Assembly: GCA_963971305.1 (NCBI GenBank)
Contig: OZ020314.1
Location: 868,001 to 932,000, forward strand
Reading direction: 5' to 3'
DNA from: Arcuatula senhousia
Lineage: Eukaryota; Mollusca; Bivalvia; Mytilida; Mytilidae
Length of the DNA: 64,000 bases
The notes under the pieces were generated by a model that saw only the letters and a program-made list of their open reading frames with translations, was not told the origin of the DNA and did no database searches. A program made the position numbers and the translations under genes. Position 1 is the stretch's first letter. Every line of letters begins with the position of its first letter. This document shows, piece by piece, positions 12,862-42,312 of the stretch.

Positions 12862-13374
12862 CCCGGGGGGGGGGGGGGGGGGGTGTAACTTGATAATTTT
12901 TTCGGTGGGGATGTGCCATTTTTGATTTTGATTCAACACCCATATTTACATAAAATTTCCATTTTTCATGATTTTCTATTTATATAAAATCGACAATTTC
13001 TATGACCCATATCTGTATTCAGTAAACTGTAAATTTATGTTATCTCTATGAATTTCATTAAATATTTATACGTGTTTATATTAGCTCTTAATTGTTTCAA
13101 AATATACTAAGGGGTGAACATTTTTTCTCTCAGCTTATAGCTGATCAATGCAGTCCATATGGAAATGGACAAAACATTACCCAAATTTATATGAGACCAG
13201 ATTTTTTTTTCAATGTAAATTAAAAAGCATACCCATTTTTATATAAAATTGACTTACAACTATACCCATTTTAATGTATAAATTTTCAAAAAAAAAAAAA
13301 AACTACCCATATTTTAAATTTGGCACATACCTTTTTATAGGATTTTTTTTTAAGTTACCCCCCCTCCCCAGGGG
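12862..13374. mobile_element. Inverted-repeat element with poly-G terminus
   Basis: The left end is CCC plus a 19-G run (12865-12883), then GTAACTT and later GTGCCA. The right end TGGCACATACC...AAGTTACCCCCCCTCCCCAGGGG is its diverged inverted copy. The interior repeats CCCATTTTTATATAAAATTGA-like phrases. The right edge touches the TSD of the next element. Confidence 0.5.
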
Positions 13375-13383
13375 TAAATTTAT

Positions 13384-14097
13384 GGAAGTGTCTGCACGTC
13401 CACGCCGCGTGGACGAATAGACTACAGGCTGCGCGTCCACGCTTCCGGTATTTGCATTTCGGCATGCACATTTCGCATCTAATGTCACGGAACTTTGACA
13501 TTTCCAGGTACAAATAATGACAAAGAATTCAATTTCATACTACAATGAATGGAAGTTCAGTAAATGAAAGTTCTAATTTATATAAACTTTAATAACGAGA
13601 TCAAGTAGTCAAAATCTTTAGAAAAAAGGAGTCCGACTGATAGCTTAACTGTTACATGTATACGATTTTAATATATCTTCACCGCAATTATTTTTATGCA
13701 GTCTGCATTAAAACGGTTCAGTTAGAGTTTTCTGGTTTCTTTTAGACCATAATTACGTTTTTATATCATTCTTTATAATTTTTTTTCGAATTCCCAAAGA
13801 ATTATTGTTTACACTGCATTCCCTTTGATGATTTATAAAAATTAATAAAAAAACAATTACGAAATTCTAGCAAATTTTCACTTATTAAATACTTAAATTG
13901 TATATCAGTGAATATTAAAATACATTTTTATGTTTAAATATTAATTAATTTATTGCTCTACGCATTGGGAAGTTTATAAAAATTACGAAATAACGGAAAT
14001 TGTCCCGAAAAAATCCTTAATTACTCGTTATATCGGAAGCGTGGACGCGCAGCCTGTGGTCTATTCATCCACGCGGCGTGGACGCGCAGACACTGCC
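13384..14097. mobile_element. 714-bp foldback element with a 9-bp target duplication
   Basis: The 68-bp terminal inverted repeats (13384-13451 and 14030-14097) differ at only a few positions. They begin GGAAGTGTCTGC and GGCAGTGTCTGC respectively. Each contains the palindrome CCACGCCGCGTGG and a CGCGTCCACGCTTCC block. TAAATTTAT flanks both sides (13375-13383 and 14098-14106). The interior is AT-rich and non-coding. A 9-bp duplication points to Mutator-like or Merlin-like transposition, but no transposase is present. Confidence 0.8.
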
Positions 14098-14106
14098 TAA
14101 ATTTAT

Positions 14107-14630
14107 ATCTGGACAATTTGTGTAAATAAGTTCCACTGCTGTTTGTGTATAGTGCACCAACCTACTTATACCCTGTAAAGGAGTGTTCATGATTAGAGGA
14201 AGCTCATACGGAGAAAAGAAAGAAAGAAAAGAAGTGAACATTCTTACGTTTTTATTGTAAAGGTAAGCATTTATATTCTTCAGCCAAATCTGCACTTTCT
14301 GTGTCGTCCGGTCAAGATTCTGTCTTTGTTTCTCAAAGAAAATTCAATAACTTTACATTTATTAGTTCTTTAAAAATCACTTTATCTTTTTTTAATCGAT
14401 GCACTAATGCGAATGTACTAAAAAATACACGGCCGGGTTTCGTCGGACGGTTTTTAGATCTTCCCGAAATTTTACTTTCAGTAAAACAGAAAGTAGAACT
14501 GGCCAGATTTTACCTTGGAAATTTGATTTGTAGGCACTAAAGCTTTTTTGTGCAACCTTTAGGAAAACACGAGGTTCATTTTAACATTGTTCTTTACTCT
14601 TATTATATCAGGTATGTATGACAGCTCAAA
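14107..14630. other. No recognisable gene
   Basis: AT-rich sequence with only short, unassignable frames (for example 14301-14540). Confidence 0.35.
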
Positions 14631-14636
14631 TTAAAA

Positions 14637-15352
14637 AAGAAACTCGTTACAACACATATACAAAATCAGGTAAATAAAGCCAACAGCATAATGGGCCTTA
14701 TAAGAAGAACATACACCCATCTTGATCAGTGCAGCTTCAGATACCTATTTCAAGCACTTGTGAGACCACACCTTGAATATGCTGAATCGGTCTGGTCACC
14801 CTTTAAAGTTGCCGACATAGAAAAAGTCGAAAATGTACAAAGAAGGGCAACAAAACAAATACCTTCGCTAAAAGACCTCCCATACAAAGAAAGGCTTCAA
14901 AAGCTTAAAATGCCAACATTAAAATATAGAAGGATCAGGGGGGACATGATAGAGACATTCAAGATCATGTCTGGTATATATGATATGGAGGTCACAGAAG
15001 GGTTCTTTCCATCTATGCCAGAAACCACTACAAGAGGCCACAATAAGAAGATATTAAAGGAGAGATCCAAACTGAATACAAGAAAGTTCAGCTTTACCCA
15101 GAGAGTAGTGGACACTTGGAATAGCCTTCCTGAAAAAGTTGTAAACTGTAAAAAAGTCCTTGACTTTGAAAAAGCCCTAGACAAGTATTGGGAAACACAA
15201 GAATGCAAATTTGACTTCACACTGGACATTGACAACATCCACACCAGAAGTCACGTGAAGTCAAATATTCAAGTTGAGAATAATGAAGATATGGATATAG
15301 TGGCAGCAGAAGCAGCCAGCGTCCATTAATGATCCTATGGTATCCTATGGTA
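14637..15352 (+). pseudogene. CR1-like LINE, C-terminal RT fragment with 3' tail repeats
   Basis: The frame runs from about 14637 (VTTHIQNQVNKANSIMGLIR) to the stop at 15329. Landmarks are RPHLEYAESVWSP, ENVQRRATKQI, YRRIRGDMIETFK, TTRGHNKK and FTQRVVDTWNSLPEKVV. It represents only the post-YADD third of an RT. The stop is followed by ATCCTATGG repeated twice (15331-15350), the short tandem 3' tail typical of CR1/L2-type LINEs. There is no internal stop, so this copy is fairly young. Confidence 0.8.
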
Positions 15353-15540
15353 GGTTTTTGTTGTCAAAAAGGGGGCGTTTCCTAGTCCAAAATGAATATT
15401 TATTTACGACTTGAATTCTTGCAGCATCTAGAAATACCTTGGCACAATCTAACTCTACTCCAATTCAATTTATTTCATGGTGGATATTATTTCAAAAAGA
15501 TCAGATCAGATGTCAAAGCTAATTACTATAGGGGTGTAAC

Positions 15541-16940
15541 TATTCAAATACAAATACAAATACAAAATACAAAAGCTTTATTTAAAGTCGGTGCTTATAC
15601 ATAACATAAAACACAAGCTCTAATGAGCTTTTAAAACCGACATAACATATAACAACACAGTACACATAAGACATATACAGTTACAATAAGACAACAGTTT
15701 CATGCAATACACACAGTTACATATAAAACATAAAACACAAATTAAATGTACATAAGACATCATACAATCGTATTAGTAGACATCTAAACATAAAACATGG
15801 AGTAATAAAAATATCTGAAAGACAGTATGGTAGACGGAAGTTTCAGATTAGCACTTGCAGCAAAGAAAAGTAATTATTTGCATGCTGAACAGTGGCACGA
15901 GCTGCCATTCCATGAGTTGACGAGACTTTTAAATTGGTTAAAAGAAGTTTCTGTTCTAAAGTGGTTTGGCAGCTCGTTCCAAAGCTTTGCAGCGGTATAT
16001 CTAAATGACTTTATTCCGTATGTAGTTGTTTTTACTGATGGAATAGTTGCCAAATTTTGATACCTGAAAGAATATTTGGTGTTTTTTATATTTATTAAAT
16101 CGTGTAGGTATGATGGACTACGTTGGTTTACGATGTTGAAGACTTCAATAGCCATGGTTCTTATACGTCTAATTTCTAATGTTGGCATTTTTGATTTGTG
16201 TAGCAGTTGTTCGTAGTTGCTGTGATAGTCATCATATATAAATCGAAGTGATCGTTCTTGAATTTTTTCTATCTTTTTTGTATTGCTTTTGCTGCAAAAG
16301 TGCCAACTGAGAGGGCAAAAATTGAAATTTGAAAGTATATATGAGTGGTATATGGTAAGTTTACCCAGTCGGTTTAGATATTTTCCAATTCTTTTAAGAA
16401 TGTTAAGTTGTTTTGATGCTTTTTTACAAATGTTTGATATATGAGTGTTGAATTTGAGCTCAAAATCTATTGTGACTCCTAGCAATTTTACTTCGTTTTC
16501 GCACTGTATTGTGTTTCCAGCCAAATTAAAACTGATATTTTTGTCCCTAGTTTTCTTTCCCACGGCCAAAACTTGAAACTTTTCTGGGTTAGCTTTCATT
16601 TGGTTACTGGAAAACCAATCAATTAGTGCTAAACTGTCTGATTCCAGATTTTTGATGACTGTATCAATATCGTGATGAGCATATGATAAGGTATTGTCGT
16701 CTGCGTAGTTGTAAAGAGTGCTATTTTGTGTGAAAAGGAAAATGTCGTTTATGAATATGTTAAATAAAACAGGTCCGAGAATCGAGCCCTGTGGTACTCC
16801 TTTATAGATGTTTTGCCAATCACTTAACGCTGTACCAAGTTTCACTGATTGCTTTCTGTTGGATAGATAGTCTTTTATCAAAATGAGAGCATTCTGTGAT
16901 AAACCATAGGCTTTTAATTTCTGTAGGTGTATCACGAGAC
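15541..16940 (-). pseudogene. Jockey/CR1-like LINE, 5'-truncated, intact RT C-terminal half
   Basis: A 353-codon minus-strand frame (16935-15874) begins inside the RT domain. It contains GVPQGSILGPVLFNIFIND (residues about 46-64), YADD (77-80), VKLLGVTIDFELKFNTHI, KIEKIQERSLRFIYDDY, MPTLEIRRIRTMAIEVFNIV and a final KLWNELPNHFR. No stop interrupts it. The 3' UTR extends to 15541 and ends in TTTGTA-type short repeats. The endonuclease and the RT fingers are missing. Confidence 0.85.
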
Positions 16941-17483
16941 AGGCATTAGCGTGATGGAGTATATTCCTTTGCTAATTAACGCAAGAAGAAGAAGAAAGAT
17001 ATTTAATCCCATGATTTGGAAATTGGTTCCGTGTTTGACTTCGCGATTCGGATCTGACCCAAAAAATGTCATATCCGTCTTCAATGATGAAAAATGTGCT
17101 TCTAGTGTCAACAATGGCACGAATCATTGCCTTTCGGACTGAAATAAAATCTTTTGCTTGAAAAGACTTCGATAACAGTTATTTCAACACATGAAAATAA
17201 TACTCCTTTAACATTAACATCGATTTACAATGATTTACAATGATATGACAAGCAGGTCTTATGTAAGAAATGGAAATAAATGGTATTGTGATACAGGTGG
17301 GATCATGGGCCAAGTATTGTGATATGTATGGTATTGTTACAAAATACAAAAGGTAAAATTAAATTGATTCTGGTATAAAATTAGAAACTAAATGGTAAAT
17401 AGATATTGCAACTCTCAATATTAACAGTTCTAACTAAATAAAAGAATTGTTGGGGGACTATTTTTTCTTTTATATTCATGATA
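16941..17483. other. No recognisable gene
   Basis: Short overlapping frames on both strands at 16927-17142 mirror each other and match nothing known. Confidence 0.35.
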
Positions 17484-17486
17484 TTA

Positions 17487-18012
17487 GGGAGGGACCATTT
17501 AATTTTTATTGGCGGGGGGATTTGGTGAAATTTGAAAGAAAAAAATATAGGATGCCAAAAGGCAAGAAATAAAAAGGCAGGACAGTAAGAAGCAAAGGTG
17601 TACCAAAGGGGTAATCAGTATCATAAAACCGTAAAGACAAAGACAAAACCGGCAGACAAAAAATCATCACAACAAAACAAACCACATAACAACATAAAAC
17701 ACACACAAACATAACAACAAAACCGCATTCAGCAACGCGAACTCAAGTCGAAACGAGAGTGAACTCAGGCGCTCCGGAAGAGTAAGCAGTTCCTGCTTGC
17801 TATAGCACACCCGTCATGTTGCCAAAGATCGATTTTGTCGTGTTTTGAAGTAAAAAAAGACAGGATGGTGTTTTGGGCTGAAGAATTAAAATAGTAAATT
17901 TATAATAAAAAAATGTGACTAGCGTGTAAATAAAAAAATCTAAGCTCAGAAAATAAAAAGACAGGACAAAGAAAATATCCAAAGCCCCCCTAAAAATCAA
18001 ATAATTGCTCCC
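17487..18012. mobile_element. PIF/Harbinger-like inverted-repeat element (526 bp) carrying another repeat
   Basis: The left end GGGAGGGACCATTTAATTTT is related to the 5650 element. The right end, read inverted, is GGGAGCAATTATTTGATTTT. TTA flanks both ends (17484-17486 and 18013-18015). Its interior (about 17560-17825) holds an inverted copy of repeat R2 (CAAGCAGGAACTGCTTACTC), also seen at 35280-35470 and 35640-35815. Confidence 0.65.
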
Positions 18013-18159
18013 TTATTAATATGATATACATGTATATTTAGGGTTGAATCAAGGATTTTTGGAAAAGGTTAATATAAATACTTTATTAATTAATTGTAAA
18101 CATGATCTATGTCATGTATGCTGAAAAAATATATTTTCAAGATAATTCATGTTATTTTT

Positions 18160-18470
18160 TTCAGAATTGTCAGGATCTGTTCCCTGAGATGCAGCCATAT
18201 GATGAGGGCATGGCTACAGGTCTCTGATAGTCACTCAATAATGTCTATATATTATTTCAGTGATGTCTGTTAGAAAGGATCTGTTCCCTGAGATACAGTC
18301 ATATGATGAGGGCATGGCTACAGGTCTCTGATAGTCACTCAATAATGTCTATATATTATTTCAGTGTGATGTCTGTTAGAAAGGATCTGTTCCCTGAGAT
18401 ACAGTCATATGATGAGGGCATGGCTACAGGTCTCTGATAGTCACTCAATAATGTCTATATATTATTTCAG
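18160..18470 (+). repeat. Tandem copies of the exon 1 acceptor junction
   Basis: Three imperfect copies (about 100-106 bp) precede the real exon. Each holds TATTATTTCAG or a T-rich acceptor, then the start of the exon (AAAGGATCTGTTCCCTGA, TATGATGAGGGCATG, ACAGGTCTCTGA). It then departs from the exon after CACTCAAT and runs back into the acceptor tract. The copies carry an extra G (ATGGCTACAG for ATGCTACAG) and the stops TGATAG, so they cannot code through. No donor follows them. Confidence 0.85.
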
Positions 18471-18474
18471 TGTG

Positions 18475-36646
<18,172 letters not shown>

Positions 36647-36739
36647 ATATGAAACAAATGTCATGGTCATGTGACCAGTGTTCTCACAAATGCTAGTCAG
36701 ACCTTGCCACCTGTGCCTGGATTCACAAAACTTGTTTTT

Positions 36740-36940
36740 ATTACCCCCCCCCCTGCTTGAGAAGTGTGGGGGTATATAGTAATAAGTGTGTCAGTCCATT
36801 TTTCCATTACACCTAAGGGTACCCATCTCTTATCCACAACTCCTCTTAAACCCCTATATGAATTTTTATGAAACTTTTACACAGTCTTTGTGACAAAATG
36901 TAGATGTGAACCTTCTGTTTTAAAGTTTGGTCAAAGTGAT
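36740..36940 (+). mobile_element. Hairpin-capped family T3, 5' fragment
   Basis: TACCCCCCCCCTGCTTGAGA followed by AGTGTGGGGGTATATAGT forms the terminal hairpin. GGGTACCCATCTCTTATCC and TTTTATGAAACTTTTACACA follow, as at 46528. Confidence 0.7.
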
Positions 36941-36944
36941 GTTT

Positions 36945-37892
36945 AGCTCACCTGTTTTTTCATGTTTTTTAGCTAGCTATTGTCATCGTTAAGTGTCCGT
37001 CCGTCCTTCTGTTAACTTTTCTTCAAAAATATTTTCTCTGAAATAGAAGAAAATGAGATGTGGAATAAGTGTACGCGACACAACCTACATTATAAACGTA
37101 TATTTTAAATATCCACAATGGAAAACCGCCAGCAGCCTTCAATGTGACCAGCGGTCGCTGCTCGCTGTTTTTCAATTGGCCCCTGGATTGAAAATAAAAT
37201 ACATATGATTCAAGCCCAATCCCAAAGTGCATTGAAAGACCCTCTTCTTGACAAAAAACAATTAACAAAAATTCGACTAAATACAAACATAAGCTTTGAT
37301 AAAGATTCCTGGCTTAGGACAGGCACATTAAAATGTGGCGTGGTTAAACTAGTTTTTTGGCGCCAACCTTCCCCCTAATGATAATCAATAACAAAGCACA
37401 AACTAACACACAGTAAAAATCAAATCGATAGAAGTTCAATTCAACATTCATTCAATAAAACCCTTGAAGGGATTGCTTTGAAACTTTGTACACTTGATCT
37501 GTAGGATGTCCTCTCCCAAGTTTGTGAAAGGACTAGGGCTCATAAGGGCCATTTTTGGCCCAAAAAATATTTTTGTTGGAATTCAAGTAAAAATTGTAAC
37601 AAGACTTAGTTAAATGTCAGTACTTTAATGCTTCATAGACAATTTAATATTTTTGACCATACTGTGACGTCATTATGACGTCAAAATTGAACAAATTTCA
37701 CAAAATTGACCAAATCAGCTGTTTTTCAGAATATTTTTAATAATTTTTGCTCTGGGAAGTGACCGCAACACCCATGTACCACAAAATCCTTTTGGTAACA
37801 AATTAAGTTGGTCCTAAAAAATATTTTCCCAAAGTATCCATTTGGTACATGGCTGTACACACTACTATTGAAAACAAAATAAGCATGAAAAT
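36945..37892 (+). mobile_element. T1-related element interrupted by repeat R1
   Basis: It begins TAGCTCACCTG, then GTCCGTCCGTCCTTCTGTTA ACTTTTC. At about 37042 it is broken by R1 (37048-37450) and resumes at CCCTTGAAGGGATTGCTTTG, which is contiguous in the copy at 42870-42900. It then runs into the LINE at about 37893. Confidence 0.6.
37048..37452 (+). repeat. Repeat R1 nested in a T1-related element
   Basis: GAGATGTGGAATAAGTGTACG through AATCGATAGAAGTTCAATTC matches 3128-3530. The uninterrupted host sequence elsewhere (CGAAACGATTGAAGGG) indicates this is a later insertion. Confidence 0.75.
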
Positions 37893-40800
37893 AATTTGGT
37901 CATGTTATGGTACAAGGAGATTTCAACGCATATACAGGTACAAAACCAGATTTTATAGTAAATGATAACTCCAATTGTAAGATTGTTGAAGATGATCAAT
38001 ATTTAGAAGATCATTTCATGCCAAGAAATAATAAAGACTCCAAATTTTTAAATAATAGTGGAAAACTTTTACTAAATTTATGTAAAGAGTCAAGTCTACG
38101 GATTTTAAATGGTCGCAAAATAGGTGACTGTCTAGGTAATTTCACTTGTATTACATACAATGGGTGTAGTGTAGTAGATTATATTTTAGTGTCACAAGAT
38201 TTGTTTAATAGTATTGGTTACTTTGAGGTACATGATTTTACTGCTCTTTCAAACCATTGTGCCATAAGTTGTACAATATTTGCTTCTTTTGGTACTAGAA
38301 GCAAGGAATATCAATGTCCACTGGATCCCCTCCCAGGAAAATTTTTGTGGACCCCAGAGGCTATTGAAAAATATAAACAAAACATTAATAGTGAAATAAA
38401 TTGTAAACAGATGCAAGATTTCATAGGTGCATCATTTATCGACACTGATACTGCTGTAAATAACTTGAGTTCTATTTTATTAGACTGTGCAAAACAGTCT
38501 GCTAAATTGATAACAAAACCACTAAGCAGTAAAACTATAAAACCTAAGGCCAAACCCTGGACATCTGAAAACTGTAAAGATCTATATAATTCTGTTAAAA
38601 ACTATCAAAAACTTGTTGGAAAATATCCTGAAAATGCTGAATACAGGAAGAAATTTTATTCATTAAGGTCAAAATTAAGGCGTCTAAATAAATATGAAGA
38701 GAAACTGTACAAAAAGAAAATATGTACAGAGTTAGCGGACACAGATGATAAGAACCCAAAATCTTTTTGGAATCTCTTAAATAAACTGGATAGAAAATCC
38801 AAATCAGAAAATATAAAACTTCCATGTGAGTCTTTTGTTAATTTCTATAAAAGACTCAATAAAAAGGATGATAACAATAACCAATTCCAAAAAAACATTA
38901 TTAATAATTTCAAAAGTTTATTTCAAAACTTGAAGTCTGAAACAAGTTCAACAAAATATGATGAGGAAATATCACTGGATGAGATAAGGGAGGCTATTAC
39001 CTCTCTTCGCAATGGGAAGTCCTCATCCTCTGATATGATTTCAAATGAAATGCTAAAGAATGGTGTTCCAGTCCTATTAAAACCACTTCATAAAATTTTT
39101 AATATTGTCTTAAAAAGTGGCACATTTCCAAAAATATGGAATGAAAGCCACTTAGTACTTATCCATAAAAAGGGGGACAAGTTTGACCCCGGAAACTATA
39201 GAGGTATCTCCATTACTTCAAATTTAGGCAAACTGTTTAACAAAATAATATTAGGCAGGGTTTTAAAATTTATTGATGATAATCAACTTATTAGCAACCA
39301 TCAAATTGGGTTCAAAGAGAACCACCGAACATCTGATCATATTTTTACATTAAAATCAATTATCGATACAAAAAAACTTAAGCATAAAAAAGTTTTTGCT
39401 GCTTTCATTGATTTGCGGAAAGCATTTGACACTGTTTGGAGGACAGGTCTTTTTTATAAGATTCTTCAGAAAAATTTTCCTCCTAAAATTTCTAGGATTC
39501 TTATTTCAATGTATACTGATACATTATATCGAATAAAATTTGGAAACGGTTTAAGTCAAAGCTGTATATCTGAACGTGGGGTTAAGCAAGGAGATGTGCT
39601 GAGCCCTATTCTGTTTAATTTCTTTATAAATGATTTGGTTAATCATTTAAATCAGCCCAATACTGATCCAGTGGTCATTGGTAACTCCTCTTTTAATATA
39701 CTTCTATATGCTGATGACATTGTTTTATTGTCAGAAAGTGATTTAGGTTTACAAAATTGTCTGAATAATTTAGAGTCCTACTGCAAATCATGGAAACTTG
39801 AAGTAAATACAGAAAAATCAAAAGTATTAGTATTTAACTCAAATGGTAAAACATTCAAAAATGCATTCAATTTTAATAATTCTGTAATTGAGACTGTAAC
39901 TGAATATACTTATTTGGGAATATCTATGAAATATAATGGTAATTTTAATGCTGCAATCGATATTTTAATCGATAAAGCAAGGAAAGCATATTTTAAGATT
40001 AAAAAATGTGTTGGTCTCAATAATCCCTGTAGACTCCTAGAAAAACTATTTGACTCTCTTGTTTCTCCTATTTTACTTTATTGTTGTGAAATTTGGGGCA
40101 TAGATTTTTCTCTTAAAAATGATACATCAAATTTTATTGAAAAGTTCCATATCAAATTCATTAAAGAAATTCTTGGAGTTCATTGTAAAACTTCTAATGA
40201 TGCGTGTCGAGCAGAATTAGCTAGATTACCCATCACAAGTAAAATAAGCTCTGCAATTTTAGGATTTTATAATCATTTAATTAATAATATAAACAGTCTA
40301 GCATACGACATTTATAACCTCACAAAAAATACAAACCCATGGATCAAGAAAGTCCACAATATTTTAAACTCATTGGGTTTTAGTTATTTGAACAGTAATA
40401 ATTTTATGCTCAAAGCAAATTTAAATCAAGTCAAGCAAAGAATTAAAGATACGTGCCAACAAATACAAAATTCAAATTTAAAGAATAATGCCAAACTAAA
40501 TTTCTTTTTGGGAATCTACGAAAGTGGGGAGAGACCAGCTTATGTTGATAAACTGACCAATGTATTGGATAGGGCCATGATATGTAGACTTAGGACAAGC
40601 TCTCATCAGTTAATGATTGAAAAAGGGAGACATCTTCAAATACCTTTAGAACAAAGAATATGTCCAATATGTAATATCTCTGTTGAAGATGAATTTCATT
40701 TTCTTTTTTATTGCAATTTTTATAAGACACAGAGAGATGATTTTAGTAAGAAAATAAGTTCCATATACAAACAATACAATTTTATGAGCAACAATGAAAA

Positions 40801-41050
40801 AGTAAAACTTCTACTCAATAACAAGTTTTCATTTGTACTGAAGATGTCTTCCAACTTTATATCAAACTGTTTAGAAATAAGAAACCACAAATTAATATAA
40901 AACCAATATATATTTACATTGTAAATTGTCTAAATTTCATCATCATTGTGTTTATTATACTTTATTATATATATACTTCTATTATCCATTGTGCCTAAAC
41001 CAATTATTGTAATTGAGTTCGAGCAATAAATAAATTGAATTGAATTGAAT
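37893..41050 (+). mobile_element. 5'-truncated LINE with intact endonuclease/RT reading frame
   Basis: The 3' UTR runs from 40901 and ends in (TTGAA)-type short repeats at 41034-41050. The 5' side begins inside the endonuclease domain at about 37893. An uninterrupted 997-codon frame and a clean tail suggest recent insertion. TSDs could not be fixed. Confidence 0.85.
37907..40900 (+). CDS. LINE endonuclease (partial) - reverse transcriptase - CCHC protein, 997 codons
   Basis: Order of domains: the C-terminal half of an AP-like endonuclease (GDFNA at residues 4-8, SVVDYIL at 88-94, SNHC at 115-118); a linker; then RT with KGDKFDPGNYRGISI, FIDLRKAFDTVW, GVKQGDVLSPILFNFFINDL and the catalytic YADD at 601-604. 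A C-terminal CCHC knuckle follows (C919-x2-C922-x8-H931-x4-C936). The N-terminal endonuclease residues are missing, so nicking activity is not expected. The ATG at 37907 is just the first in frame after a stop at 37892. Clade not assigned. Confidence 0.85.
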   Translation: MVQGDFNAYTGTKPDFIVNDNSNCKIVEDDQYLEDHFMPRNNKDSKFLNNSGKLLLNLCKESSLRILNGRKIGDCLGNFTCITYNGCSVVDYILVSQDLFNSIGYFEVHDFTALSNHCAISCTIFASFGTRSKEYQCPLDPLPGKFLWTPEAIEKYKQNINSEINCKQMQDFIGASFIDTDTAVNNLSSILLDCAKQSAKLITKPLSSKTIKPKAKPWTSENCKDLYNSVKNYQKLVGKYPENAEYRKKFYSLRSKLRRLNKYEEKLYKKKICTELADTDDKNPKSFWNLLNKLDRKSKSENIKLPCESFVNFYKRLNKKDDNNNQFQKNIINNFKSLFQNLKSETSSTKYDEEISLDEIREAITSLRNGKSSSSDMISNEMLKNGVPVLLKPLHKIFNIVLKSGTFPKIWNESHLVLIHKKGDKFDPGNYRGISITSNLGKLFNKIILGRVLKFIDDNQLISNHQIGFKENHRTSDHIFTLKSIIDTKKLKHKKVFAAFIDLRKAFDTVWRTGLFYKILQKNFPPKISRILISMYTDTLYRIKFGNGLSQSCISERGVKQGDVLSPILFNFFINDLVNHLNQPNTDPVVIGNSSFNILLYADDIVLLSESDLGLQNCLNNLESYCKSWKLEVNTEKSKVLVFNSNGKTFKNAFNFNNSVIETVTEYTYLGISMKYNGNFNAAIDILIDKARKAYFKIKKCVGLNNPCRLLEKLFDSLVSPILLYCCEIWGIDFSLKNDTSNFIEKFHIKFIKEILGVHCKTSNDACRAELARLPITSKISSAILGFYNHLINNINSLAYDIYNLTKNTNPWIKKVHNILNSLGFSYLNSNNFMLKANLNQVKQRIKDTCQQIQNSNLKNNAKLNFFLGIYESGERPAYVDKLTNVLDRAMICRLRTSSHQLMIEKGRHLQIPLEQRICPICNISVEDEFHFLFYCNFYKTQRDDFSKKISSIYKQYNFMSNNEKVKLLLNNKFSFVLKMSSNFISNCLEIRNHKLI

Positions 41051-41078
41051 AATGTAACAAGAGTTAACACTAAAGTAT

Positions 41079-42312
41079 GTCTCGCCTGCCGGCACCATCA
41101 GAAACAATTATTCTTTCTTACTTCCACTATATTTTGAATTTACATGGATTTTCAGTTTCTGAGATCAAAAGATGTTTATAAAACTTAAACATTGCAAATA
41201 TATGCAATAAAAATAATCAAAGTCACTCAACCAGAAAAACCAAGGTCAAGGTCAAAAGATGGGGATGCAACAGTGCTAAGCTACTACTGGGGCATATGCA
41301 TACCAAGTTTCATCAACCTAGGACTTATAGTTCTTGAGATATGGAGGTGCTCGCAAAACTTTTCCATTGCTATTATATGTATTGAAAATTGTCAAAGTCA
41401 GTCAACCGGAAAATTCAAGGTCAAGGTCAAAAGATGGGGATGCAACAGTGCTAAGCTACTACTGGGGCATATGCATACCAAGTTTCATCAACCTAGGACT
41501 TATAGTTCTTGAGATATGGAGGTGCTCGCAAAACTTTTCCATTGCTATTATATGTATTGAAAATTGTCAAAGTCACTCAACCGGAAAATTCAAGGTCAAG
41601 GTCAAAAGATGGGGATGCAACTGTGCTAAGCTACTACTGGGGCATATGAATACCAAGTTTCATCAACCTAGGACTTATAGTTCTTGAGATATGGAGGTGC
41701 TCGCAAAACTTTTCCATTGCTATTATATGTATTGAAAATTGTCAAAGTCACTCAACCAGAAAATCAAGGTCAAGGTCGAAAGATTGGGATGCAACTGTGC
41801 TAAGCTACTACTGGGGCATATGCATACCAAGTTTCATCAACCTCAGGTCTATAGTTCTTGAGATATGGAGGTGCTCGCAAAACTTTTCCATTGCTATTAT
41901 ATGTATTGAAAATTGTCAAAGTCACTCAACCGGAAAATCAAGGTCAAGGTCAAAAGATGGGGATGCAACTGTGCTAAGCTACTACTGGGGCATATGCATA
42001 CCAAGTTTCATCAACCTAGGACCTATAGTTCTTGAGATATAGAGGTGCTCGCAAAACTTTTCCATTGCTATTATATGTATTGAAAATTGTCAATGTCACT
42101 CAACCGGAAAATCAAGGTCAAGGTCAAAAGATGGGGATGCAACTGTGCTAAGCTACTACTTGGGCATATGCATACCAAGTTTCATCAACCTAGGACCTAT
42201 AGTTCTTGAGATATGGAGGTGCTCATAAAACTTTTTCAAAAAGTTAACGCCGCCGTCGCCGCCGCCGCCGGTAAAGTAACACCTATGTCCCGCTCTGCTT
42301 CGCAGGCGAGAC
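41079..42312 (-). mobile_element. Hairpin-capped family T2, larger copy
   Basis: On the minus strand it begins GTCTCGCCTGCGAAGCAGAG CGGGACAT, then a GCC/GGC microsatellite, GTTAAC and T-rich sequence, then six tandem units of about 170 bp. It ends at CAGGCGAGACAT (41079). The plus-strand frames of 81-117 codons here are translations of the tandem unit, not genes. Confidence 0.85.

Noticed and set aside
41192..42042. Several 80-117 codon frames with repeated peptides
   Set aside because: They are translations of the tandem units of a T2 element, seen in a non-coding context.
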